The translations under genes were made by a program, and so were the position numbers. A DNA stretch of 64,000 nucleotides from Burkholderia ubonensis (GTDB lineage Bacteria; Pseudomonadota; Gammaproteobacteria; Burkholderiales; Burkholderiaceae): the NCBI RefSeq assembly GCF_902833085.1, contig NZ_CADFEB010000001.1, forward strand, positions 811,008 through 875,007. Direction: 5' to 3'. Each line of letters begins with the position of its first letter. Position 1 is the stretch's first letter. Positions 45,510-53,217 of this stretch are shown one piece after another. The notes beneath the pieces are model-generated. The model did no database searches and was not told the origin of the DNA. It saw only the letters and a program-made list of their open reading frames with translations.

Positions 45510-46928
45510 TCAGGGCCTGAGCAAGGCCGCCGACTGGAAGAACGTTTGTGCGCGCGGATCGCCGGCATACGCGACGTTGATGCGAATCCACGGGCATTTT
45601 TCGGCATTCGGGCGGAAGTATTTGCCGGGCGCGATCGTCACGCCGCGCGGCGCGCCGAATTCGGCGAGGCGCGTGGAATCGTCGATATGGGGCAAGCGCG
45701 CCCAGACGAACGTGCCGCCGACCGGCTTTTCGAACAGCTCCCAGCCGCAGCTCTCCAGCATCTGCACGGTCGCGCCGATCGCGTACTGGATGCGCAGGCG
45801 CAGTTTCTCGAGATACTTCCGATAGGTGCCGCGTTCGAGCATCGCCGCGGCGACCGCTTCGATGAAGCGAGAGCCGCCCAGGCTCGTCAGCATCTTGATG
45901 TCGGCCAGGTCCTTGATCACCGACGGGGGAGCAAGCACGTAGCCGACCCTGAGCGACGACGACAGGGTCTTGGACAGCCCGCCGACATAGATCACGTGCT
46001 CGAGCTGGTCGAGCGTCGCGAGCCGGTCGGTCGGCGCCGCCTGGAAGTCGGCGTAAATGTCGTCCTCGACGAGCGTGACGCCGTGTTCACGCGCGAGTTG
46101 CAGCAGCCGGAACGCGATCTGCGGTGCGACGGTCGTGCCCGTCGGGTTGTGGAACACGGTGTTGACGAAGAAGAGCTTGGGGCGATGCTGCTTCAATTGC
46201 GCTTCCAGCACGTCGAGGTCAGGACCGATGCGCGTGCGCGGGATGCCGACCAGCTTGACGCCGTGCAGCTTGAGCAAGCCGAACAGGCTGTAATAGCCGG
46301 GGTCCTCGACGAACATCGTGTCGCCCGGCTTGAGCATGTAGCGCATCAGCAGATCAAGCGCCTGGCTGGCGCCCTGGGTCAGCAGAATCTGCGACGGTTG
46401 CGCCTCGATGCCCAACTGGGCGATGCGGTGCAGCAGATGCGCGCGCAGCCCCGGATAACCGTGCTGAGACGCATAGTCGGCGAGATTGGCGCCTTCCGTG
46501 CGCGATACGTAACGGATGGCCCGTCCGAGACCCTCCTTGTCTCGCCAGATCTCCGGGATGAAGCCGCTGCCCAGTTTCAGCGATTCGCTCGGATGGTTGA
46601 GCTGTTCGAGAATGTGCTCGGATTCGTGTTCGGCACGACGCGGATCGGCCAGGCCCAGTGCGGCCGCGACGTGCTGATGGTGATGGCTTGCCACGTAAAA
46701 TCCGGAGCCGTGCCGGGATTCGACGTGCCCCAGTGCAACCAGGCGGTCGTAGGCTTCGATCACGGGGTAACGGCTGACCCCCTGGTCGGCGGCGAACCGC
46801 CGGATCGACGGCAGTTTCACGCCGGCGCCGACCGCATGATTTTGTAACCAATGAACGACACCGTTGACGATCTGGTCGGTAAGCGGAAGATTGCTGCCGC
46901 GGTCAAGAACGAGTTCGAGCTTCATCAA
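45510..46928 (-). CDS. MocR-type regulator (GntR HTH plus aminotransferase-like domain)
   Basis: The 472-residue product has an N-terminal GntR winged helix (LPLTDQIVNGVVHWL, KLPSIRRFAADQGVSRYPVIEAYDRL). A linker joins it to a fold-type I aminotransferase domain with LTQGASQALDLLMRYM, VFHNPTGTTV, DDIYADF and the PLP lysine Lys320 in GGLSKTLSS. MocR proteins bind DNA and sense PLP or amino compounds. It faces away from the PhyH operon across a 410-bp control region and convergently towards the P450 gene. It is the likely regulator of one or both. Confidence 0.92.
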   Translation of the reverse strand: MMKLELVLDRGSNLPLTDQIVNGVVHWLQNHAVGAGVKLPSIRRFAADQGVSRYPVIEAYDRLVALGHVESRHGSGFYVASHHHQHVAAALGLADPRRAEHESEHILEQLNHPSESLKLGSGFIPEIWRDKEGLGRAIRYVSRTEGANLADYASQHGYPGLRAHLLHRIAQLGIEAQPSQILLTQGASQALDLLMRYMLKPGDTMFVEDPGYYSLFGLLKLHGVKLVGIPRTRIGPDLDVLEAQLKQHRPKLFFVNTVFHNPTGTTVAPQIAFRLLQLAREHGVTLVEDDIYADFQAAPTDRLATLDQLEHVIYVGGLSKTLSSSLRVGYVLAPPSVIKDLADIKMLTSLGGSRFIEAVAAAMLERGTYRKYLEKLRLRIQYAIGATVQMLESCGWELFEKPVGGTFVWARLPHIDDSTRLAEFGAPRGVTIAPGKYFRPNAEKCPWIRINVAYAGDPRAQTFFQSAALLRP

Positions 46929-47019
46929 ATACTCCTGAACGGCCGCACGGGCCAGGTCGTCTGGGCAAGTGTTTCTTTTTTTCGCTGAACAGTTCCGACA
47001 AAACTATCACGAACTGTGC

Positions 47020-47035
47020 ATGTTCGCACGAACAT
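47020..47035. promoter_or_regulatory. Palindrome ATGTTCG-CA-CGAACAT
   Basis: This perfect 16-bp palindrome lies 92 bp before the MocR start. The half-site TTCG/CGAA resembles the other GTTC/GAAC half-sites between 46990 and 47050. A MocR binding site for autoregulation is likely. Confidence 0.5.
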
Positions 47036-47161
47036 CGCATGGCAATAATCGTTCCGACAATAACGCGCGGAGATAAATTCACCCCGGTGCGGCGGATTTA
47101 TGAATCGATCCTGTATCGAGATGCTATGAGTCTTACGCGTACGAGGCGCCATTTTTTGTAT

Positions 47162-47191
47162 TTGATGATCGATGTTGTTTCTGAATATAAA
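47162..47191 (+). promoter_or_regulatory. Sigma-70-like promoter of the PhyH cluster
   Basis: TTGATG at 47162 and TATAAA at 47186 are separated by 18 bp. This would start transcription near 47198 and give a leader of about 140 nt before the PhyH gene. Confidence 0.45.
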
Positions 47192-47244
47192 AATTCCAAC
47201 TTCTGCGTGATAACTCGAGATTTTCATGGGGCCGTGCGATAGGG

Positions 47245-47269
47245 GCCCCGCTCGCGGCGCGAGCGGGGC
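47245..47269 (+). promoter_or_regulatory. Leader hairpin before the PhyH gene
   Basis: GCCCCGCTCGC-ggc-GCGAGCGGGGC is a perfect 11-bp GC stem with a 3-nt loop, 69 bp before the ATG. It lies downstream of the proposed promoter and upstream of the first gene. Without a T-run it could be an attenuator stem, an RNA stabiliser, or a terminator from an older arrangement. Confidence 0.45.
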
Positions 47270-47338
47270 GTCTGTCTTGTGTGTTCGAATCTGTTGTCCA
47301 ATTCCGACTGTTTCGTCTCGCAATGGCGGGGAGAGAAT

Positions 47339-48274
47339 ATGCTTGGTACGCAGAATAAAGAGCAATATTCACGTAATCTCGAGGAATATAATAAAGACGG
47401 GTTCACCGTTTTCAGAAACGTCATCGATCCCGGGCTGATTGCCGAGGCGAGAGATCACCTGCTTTGGCTCCGCGAAAAGTTTCCCGAATTTCGCCCGGAG
47501 CATCTTCATCATCCGTTGATGCGCGACGATGCGTTCTGGGTTCGGCTGGTGACCGACAGTCGCCTGCTGGACATTGCCGAGCTTTTCCTGGGGCCTGACC
47601 TTGCCTGCTTTACGGCCCACTACATTTGCAAGCCGCCGCTGGATGGTCAGGCGGTTCTCTGGCATCAGGACGGTGCCTACTGGAAGCTGTCTCCGATGGA
47701 GGCAACCTCCTTGTGGCTTGCCGTCGACGAGAGCACTGCTGAGAACGGCTGCCTGCGGGTCGTTCCGGGCACCCACAAGCTCCCGCTGCAGAAACTGGTG
47801 CTGCGCGACGACACGCCGAATCTGCTGATGTCGTCGATGGAGGATCGGCACGTCGACATCAACAACGCCGTGAACATCGAATTGCAGCCCGGCGATGTGT
47901 CCGTGCACCATCCGAATGTCATTCACGGTTCCGATCCGAACCGATCGTCGAAGCGTCGATGCGGGCTCGATATCGCCTTCATCGGTACGTCCACGGCGAT
48001 CGAGAGTGAAGGTCTTTATCTGAACCCCATCCTGGTGCGAGGCGCGGCCGTGCCGGGCATCAACCAGTATCGCGCGTGGCCGTCGTTCGATGCCGATAAG
48101 TCCATGCAGTTCGCGGGCTGCGAGTCGTGGACGCACAAGAGTCGGGAGGTCAATGCCCGGCATCCTGAATTCGTACCGTCGCGGCACGACGACGAACCGG
48201 TGCAGGAAATTGTGCGGCGGATGCTGGCCCGGCTGAAAAGCGGAACGACGAAGGAACTGCGCTCCGAAGCGTAA
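47339..48274 (+). CDS. Phytanoyl-CoA dioxygenase (PhyH)-family oxygenase
   Basis: The 311-residue product is a non-haem iron, 2-oxoglutarate-dependent oxygenase. The iron set is His109-x-Asp111 (LWHQDGAYW) and His196 (NVIHGSDPNRSS), with Arg residues just after for 2-oxoglutarate. ENGCLRVVPGTHK is typical of the family. Bacterial members hydroxylate or halogenate natural products. GGGGAGAG precedes the ATG. It is the first gene of a cluster with SGNH, HDO and carbamoyltransferase genes. Its GC is lower than the catabolic region. Confidence 0.9.
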   Translation: MLGTQNKEQYSRNLEEYNKDGFTVFRNVIDPGLIAEARDHLLWLREKFPEFRPEHLHHPLMRDDAFWVRLVTDSRLLDIAELFLGPDLACFTAHYICKPPLDGQAVLWHQDGAYWKLSPMEATSLWLAVDESTAENGCLRVVPGTHKLPLQKLVLRDDTPNLLMSSMEDRHVDINNAVNIELQPGDVSVHHPNVIHGSDPNRSSKRRCGLDIAFIGTSTAIESEGLYLNPILVRGAAVPGINQYRAWPSFDADKSMQFAGCESWTHKSREVNARHPEFVPSRHDDEPVQEIVRRMLARLKSGTTKELRSEA

Positions 48275-48373
48275 ATCTTCACGCGCAGCGTGGTTTCTCG
48301 TGCGACATGCGCGACGGGCAGTGCATTCCCGTCACGTTTCTGGACCGCATCAAAATAAGGATAAGGGACACCG

Positions 48374-49384
48374 ATGTCTGCTGTTTCCGATCTCACGCCA
48401 CAAATGCAGGGTTATGTCGGTGAGTTCATGGACCCGGACAACCTTGGCTGGTTGCCTTACGTCATGTATTTTCATCCGGCCAATTTCAAGACCGACATCG
48501 TATCGACCGACGGATCGGGGTTCCGCTATACCGAGGCTCGAAACAAACGGCATTCCGCGACCACCTTGGATCGCTCGGAGCCGGTACGCTTGCTGGTCGG
48601 AAGCTCCACGGTGTTCGGGACGGGAGCGACTGCCGATCGTCACACGCTGTCGTCGCGATTGACCGAGAACGATCCCCGGCCCGAGCCGTGGGTCAACTTC
48701 GGCGGCCGTGCGTTCAACTCGATGCAGGAGCTGTTCCAGTTTCTGCTTTACCGTCACCAGTTGCCTCCGGTCAAGGAGGTGGTGATTTTCTCGGGACTCA
48801 ACGATCTCGTGCTGTCGGGTTTGCCGTCGCATTTGCGCGGCGAACACGGCGGGTTTTTCTTCAGCCAGCAATTTTTTGATCGCCTGACGGGAAAGAAGCC
48901 GTCGGGGCTGACGACGTGGTTCAAGAAAGAGGTCAAGGAGGCCAAGCCGGATGACATCCTCCCGGTTGATGCGCAGATCGCCTATACGGCGGATCTGATC
49001 CTTCGGCACGTGGACTCGTGGCGGATGCTGTGCGATGCAATCGGCGCCCGGCTGTCCTACGTGCTTCAGCCGCTGGCGAACTGGGTCCGCCCCCGCGGCT
49101 CGGTCGAGGAGCAGGCCATTTTCGCGGAGCTCGATATTCAGGGCTCCTTCCGGGAGACTTACCGTGACGTCTGTTCCGTGACGACCCACAAGGCATTCCT
49201 CGAACGCTTGCAGCCCGGCATGACGGAAATGGGCGTCAATTTCGTGGACTTCACTTCGGTGCTGGCGAAAGCGGCTCGGCCCGACCAGTGGCTCTTCGTC
49301 GATCGCATTCACCTCACCGACGAGGGCTCCGACGTGGTCGCGAAACTTCTTCTTCGAGAACTGAACAACGGAGATCAATCATGA
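48374..49384 (+). CDS. SGNH/GDSL-type hydrolase-like protein
   Basis: The 336-residue product has VRLLVGSSTVFGTG with the likely nucleophile Ser78, NFGGRAFNSMQE with the oxyanion Gly, SGLNDL with the Asn, and Asp310-x2-His313 in VDRIHLTDEG. The order and spacing fit the SGNH fold. No signal peptide is present. Similar proteins accompany NodU-type carbamoyltransferases in other bacteria. It may remove or transfer an acyl group. Its stop overlaps the start of a tiny gene. Confidence 0.8.
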   Translation: MSAVSDLTPQMQGYVGEFMDPDNLGWLPYVMYFHPANFKTDIVSTDGSGFRYTEARNKRHSATTLDRSEPVRLLVGSSTVFGTGATADRHTLSSRLTENDPRPEPWVNFGGRAFNSMQELFQFLLYRHQLPPVKEVVIFSGLNDLVLSGLPSHLRGEHGGFFFSQQFFDRLTGKKPSGLTTWFKKEVKEAKPDDILPVDAQIAYTADLILRHVDSWRMLCDAIGARLSYVLQPLANWVRPRGSVEEQAIFAELDIQGSFRETYRDVCSVTTHKAFLERLQPGMTEMGVNFVDFTSVLAKAARPDQWLFVDRIHLTDEGSDVVAKLLLRELNNGDQS

Positions 49385-49476
49385 AAAGGGTGTGGAATTT
49401 CATTCTCGGGGCATTGGGGATCAAAAAGAAGAAGAGTGGAAAACAGAAGGATGCGTCCATCTATCCCATGTTTTGA
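49381..49476 (+). CDS. 31-residue peptide with IYPMF tail
   Basis: The peptide is encoded by an ATG that overlaps the SGNH stop (ATGA). It has a hydrophobic N-terminal part (MKRVWNFILGALGI), a run of lysines (KKKKSGKQK) and the end DASIYPMF. The tail recalls the I-Y-x-x-F ending of DUF5989 small membrane proteins, which I remember beside carbamoyltransferase and SGNH genes. It may be a shortened version. A ribosomal precursor peptide is the other possibility, but no modifying enzyme of that kind is present. Confidence 0.6.
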   Translation: MKRVWNFILGALGIKKKKSGKQKDASIYPMF

Positions 49477-49616
49477 CGGGGGATGGTTTCCTCGTGACTC
49501 GAGCCGCCTGTCGCGGGCCGGGACGAGGATGATCTTGTCGCAATCCTGCACACAGACGAATCGAGAAGACGCACCATGATCCAGCCGAACCTTTGGTCAG
49601 ATTCACCGCGCCCGGC

Positions 49617-51020
49617 ATGACCGACCGGAATCCGTCCTTGACGTGGACCGTTATCGCCACGGGTCTCGGCTTCGCGGTAGTGCAACTGGATGTGACGATC
49701 GTCAACGTAGCGCTGACCAGGCTGGGCGGTGCGCTGCACAGTCCGCTGGCCGGGTTGCAATGGGTCGTGGATGCCTACACGCTGGCGTTTGCGGTGCTGT
49801 TGTTGTCGGCGGGTACGCTGGCTGATCGGTTCGGGGCGCGGCGCGCCTATCTGATCGGCTTCGCGGTATTCGGCTTCGCGTCCGCCGCGTGCGGTGCGGC
49901 GACTTCCGTGACGCAATTGGTCGCTGCCCGCGCCGTGCAGGGCTTCGGGGCGGCGTTGCTGGTGCCGCCTTCGCTGGCCTTGCTCAATCATGCCTGTGCC
50001 CACGACCGGAAACTGCGTGCCCGGGCAATCGCATTGTGGACGGCTGCCGGCAGCGGATCGATCGCGGTCGGCCCGGTGATCGGCGGGGTATTGCTCGAAA
50101 GCTTTGGATGGCGAAGCATTTTCCTCGCGAACCTTCCGCTGTGTGCGCTCGGCATCGGACTCACGTTGCGCTTGCCGGAAACGCTTCGAACGCGCCGTCC
50201 GCTGGATTTGCCCGGCCAGGCGCTGGCGGTCCTGGCGCTGACGAGCCTGTGCGGCGTCACGATCGAAGCGGGTGCGCTGGGCTGGGGGCATCCGCTGATA
50301 CTCGGCGGCTTCGCGTTGGCGGTCGTCAGCGGGGCGGCCTTCGTCCTGGTCGAAGGGCGGATCATGCATCCGATGCTGCCATTGAAATTTTTCCGGCTGC
50401 CTCACTTCAGCCAGGCGGTGTTGCTCGGCGTGGCGGTGAACCTGACCTACTACGGCCTGGTGTTCGTGCTGAGCCTGTATCTGCAGCACGTGAAGCACTA
50501 CAGTGCGCTGCAGGCCGGGCTGGCGTTCGTGCCGCTGACGGCTACGTCCGTGATCGCCAATCTGGTGAGCGGCTGGTTGAACAGCCGCTTCGGGGCGCGG
50601 CTTCCGATGCTGCTAGGCAGTGCGATCGGCGCGCTGGGTTACCTGCTGCTCGCGCGGCTGGACGAGAACAGCAGCTATATGTCGATGCTGACGCCGTTCC
50701 TGTTGATTCCCGGCGGCGCGGCGTTGGTGGTGCCGGCGATGACCGCGACCATCCTGGCCAGCGTCGAGCCGACGTGGTCGGGCACCGCATCGGCCGTGCT
50801 CAATGCGGCGCGCCAGGCGGCCGGCGCGATCGGCGTGGCGGTATTCGGCGCTTTGGTCGCGGGCGGCGACGATCACATCGTGAGCGGCCTGCGCGATGCG
50901 GCCGGTGCGTCGGTCGTCATGCTCGTCTGCGCGGGGGTCATGGTGTGGCTGGGCATCCGGCCCGAAGACAGCGCGGGCTTCTCCAGTCCAACCGGGAAGC
51001 GCGACAGAAAAATCATGTAG
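49617..51020 (+). CDS. MFS exporter of the DHA2 (14-helix) type
   Basis: The 467-residue product has about 14 hydrophobic segments. It contains LDVTIVNVALTRLG in helix 1, LADRFGARRAYLIG in the loop after helix 2, and ARAVQGFGAALLVPPSLALL in helix 4. These are DHA2-family marks seen in drug and natural-product exporters. The ATG at 49617 lacks a strong ribosome site; a TTG at 49593 is also in frame. Its place in the cluster suggests export of the product and self-protection. Confidence 0.88.
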   Translation: MTDRNPSLTWTVIATGLGFAVVQLDVTIVNVALTRLGGALHSPLAGLQWVVDAYTLAFAVLLLSAGTLADRFGARRAYLIGFAVFGFASAACGAATSVTQLVAARAVQGFGAALLVPPSLALLNHACAHDRKLRARAIALWTAAGSGSIAVGPVIGGVLLESFGWRSIFLANLPLCALGIGLTLRLPETLRTRRPLDLPGQALAVLALTSLCGVTIEAGALGWGHPLILGGFALAVVSGAAFVLVEGRIMHPMLPLKFFRLPHFSQAVLLGVAVNLTYYGLVFVLSLYLQHVKHYSALQAGLAFVPLTATSVIANLVSGWLNSRFGARLPMLLGSAIGALGYLLLARLDENSSYMSMLTPFLLIPGGAALVVPAMTATILASVEPTWSGTASAVLNAARQAAGAIGVAVFGALVAGGDDHIVSGLRDAAGASVVMLVCAGVMVWLGIRPEDSAGFSSPTGKRDRKIM

Positions 51021-51054
51021 CGGTCGAACGGGGGGTATGCCGTGATCGACAACG

Positions 51055-53217
51055 ATGGCCAACGGGATACGGGTGATGTGGCGTGACATTTACAGACTGA
51101 CGCAGACGCCTGAACTGTTTCTGGAGTCCGGCAACTTGCGGCGCCTGATCGACGAAGCGGGATTCGCTGCGGTGGACATGATGCCCCCGACGGTCGCCGA
51201 AAGCGTCGACGGGCTTCGCGATTTTCTCGTCGAGAGCACGCGTCGCCACGAGGCGGAGCTTCGTTCGGCCGTTCAAGCGATGGGGCATGGCGACAATGCG
51301 CGGCATGCCGCTCGGTGTCTGTTCGCGCACAGTGCGCCAGTCGCGTCTGCGCTGGGGCGATGGCTGCAGGGCCTGAGCTGTCCGAGCGATTTCGAAGACG
51401 ACCTGCAGCTCAAGGCGCTCGCTTTGCTGGCCGATGACGCGGGCGCCGGGCAGGCGGAGATGTCCAGGACGGACGGCTTCCGTCGGATCGCGCGAAGCAT
51501 CGACCTGGTGAGTGCGGCCGGGCAGCCGAGCGACATCGTGGCGGATCGCAGCCTGCGGGATGGCGTCTTTCGTTTGCCTGCGATCCTGCTGGCCCTTAGC
51601 CGGCGCAGCGAGATGTTCGTGCCCGAGATCGCGGGGCTGGACTATGCGCTGCGCACGGTCGGCCTGCTTCCTGTCTGGCGCGTGCTGGCCGAGTGCATGC
51701 ATGCGTCCGGGTGGGAGCGCCTTGATCTGGCCGTGCAGCAAACCGACGCGCTTCCGCGCGGCCATACTCCGGCTTCCCTGTCGCGTCACATCCTGGATCG
51801 CCACGACACCCGCCCGGAGCGTCATTTACGCATCCGCGACGGCATGGTCTGGGCAATCAACGCGCTCGCGGCCGATGCGGCCGATTTCGTGGCGGTCGTT
51901 AGGCTTGCCGCCGACCCGGCGCGGGCGATGGCGCGGCTGATTCAGGAGCGCGCGGGCGAGGCTGCGGTCTATCACCAGGACTTCGCGCTGGAGGGCAAGT
52001 CCCTGAAGCATTGGTTCGTCGAGGCGAAATGCGATCCACAGCCGCTGGTCGACGCACTGGCGAGAAGCCGGCTGATCTGTCGAGGCGATCCTGACCGGAG
52101 CATGCTGCTCGGTTCGCTGCTGCGGCCGGACGGCCGCATGTTTCGCATTTTCCAGCCCGACGATCTCGACGTGATCCGGCGGTGGATTCTGTCGTTGGCG
52201 GAGCCGGACGTCGCCGCCGAGCCGGGTCCGGCACGCGTGAGCGCGACGGCGTCGCCACCGGAGCACCGGCGGCCGATCGAAGCCGGCGATCTCGAGCTCG
52301 GCGCGGTGCCAGAGAATATTCGCGACGCGTACCATCTGCTCCAGGGCCGTGCGCTTGCGCCACGCACACGCCGTTTTGCGCTCGATTACGCGCGATTCTG
52401 GCTGTCCGTCGCGCGGCGCTCGATCGGTGCATCGGAGCGATCGTTGCCGGAAAAATGGCAACAAGGCTTGCTGAGAAGCTGGTTGCTCGATGCGCACGCG
52501 TTGCACGACGAGGCGTTTCAACGCACCGAGGAGCAATCGATGCCCAGTCGCGAGACGCTGATCGACCAGACGCTGCAGCTCGCGCCGCTGACGTTGATCG
52601 ACGGTGCCTGGCTTCAGGGCTTCAGCGAAGTGGCGTATGCGTCGAGCCGGGTGGGCGCGCCGCTGTTCCGGATCTATTGGGACGAGCTCGGCAACGGCGA
52701 CCGGTCGATCAACCATCCGAGAATCTATCGGGATCTCCTGGTCTCGATGGGCGTCGAGCTTGCGCCTACGGGGTCGCGGGAGTTTGCGCACGATCCTCGG
52801 CTGCGAAGCGAGTCGCTCAGGCTGCCGGTCTTCTGGTTGTGCCTGGGGAAATTGCCCGCCACGCTTCGGCCCGAGATTCTCGGCCTCAACCTGGCGATGG
52901 AGCTGTCCGGTGTCGGCGGCAGCTATCGATCCGCCCGCAAGGTTCTGAAGCATCACGGGTTTTCGACGCAATTCGTCGACCTGCACAACACGATCGACAA
53001 CGTTTCGACCGGCCACTCGGCATGGGCAGCCGATGCCATCGACGCCCACATGGCCGTTGCCGCTCAGTTCGTCGATCAGGATGACGAATGGGACCGGATC
53101 CGGGCCGGATACGCGGCCCTTGCACCCGTCACGAAACGCAGTAATGAACTCGATTTCTTCAAACAGCAAAAGCGTTCATGGCGCGTCAGGACAGCGCGGG
53201 AGCCGTCACATGCCTAA
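51055..53217 (+). CDS. Tandem haem-oxygenase-like diiron oxidase (HDO) protein
   Basis: The 720-residue product has a C-terminal half with the ligand pattern of HDO enzymes: YWDELGNGDRSINH (Glu544, His554), LNLAMELSG (Glu616) and DLHNTIDNVSTGH (His644, Asp648, His654). HDO enzymes oxidise C-N, N-O or C-C bonds in natural product pathways. Residues 173-240 repeat residues 589-657 in outline (RLP, PEI-x-GL, then D-x5-H), so the protein arose by duplication. In the N-terminal copy Glu616 is replaced by Arg200 and His644 by Ala226, so this half looks inactive. The stop overlaps the carbamoyltransferase start by 8 bp. Confidence 0.82.
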   Translation: MANGIRVMWRDIYRLTQTPELFLESGNLRRLIDEAGFAAVDMMPPTVAESVDGLRDFLVESTRRHEAELRSAVQAMGHGDNARHAARCLFAHSAPVASALGRWLQGLSCPSDFEDDLQLKALALLADDAGAGQAEMSRTDGFRRIARSIDLVSAAGQPSDIVADRSLRDGVFRLPAILLALSRRSEMFVPEIAGLDYALRTVGLLPVWRVLAECMHASGWERLDLAVQQTDALPRGHTPASLSRHILDRHDTRPERHLRIRDGMVWAINALAADAADFVAVVRLAADPARAMARLIQERAGEAAVYHQDFALEGKSLKHWFVEAKCDPQPLVDALARSRLICRGDPDRSMLLGSLLRPDGRMFRIFQPDDLDVIRRWILSLAEPDVAAEPGPARVSATASPPEHRRPIEAGDLELGAVPENIRDAYHLLQGRALAPRTRRFALDYARFWLSVARRSIGASERSLPEKWQQGLLRSWLLDAHALHDEAFQRTEEQSMPSRETLIDQTLQLAPLTLIDGAWLQGFSEVAYASSRVGAPLFRIYWDELGNGDRSINHPRIYRDLLVSMGVELAPTGSREFAHDPRLRSESLRLPVFWLCLGKLPATLRPEILGLNLAMELSGVGGSYRSARKVLKHHGFSTQFVDLHNTIDNVSTGHSAWAADAIDAHMAVAAQFVDQDDEWDRIRAGYAALAPVTKRSNELDFFKQQKRSWRVRTAREPSHA

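Larger units (their letters stand above)
46929..47338. promoter_or_regulatory. Divergent control region of MocR and the PhyH cluster
   Basis: This 410-bp region is AT-rich for this genome and contains no gene. It has a 16-bp palindrome near MocR, a longer CAGTTC ... GAACTG inverted pair around 46990-47016, a sigma-70-like promoter and a leader hairpin, described separately. Confidence 0.5.

Noticed and set aside
49381..49476. Ribosomally made, modified peptide (RiPP) precursor
   Set aside because: No leader-recognition element, radical SAM, cyclodehydratase or lanthipeptide enzyme is near. Lysine-rich and hydrophobic make-up and the IYPMF end fit a small membrane protein better. Not fully excluded.
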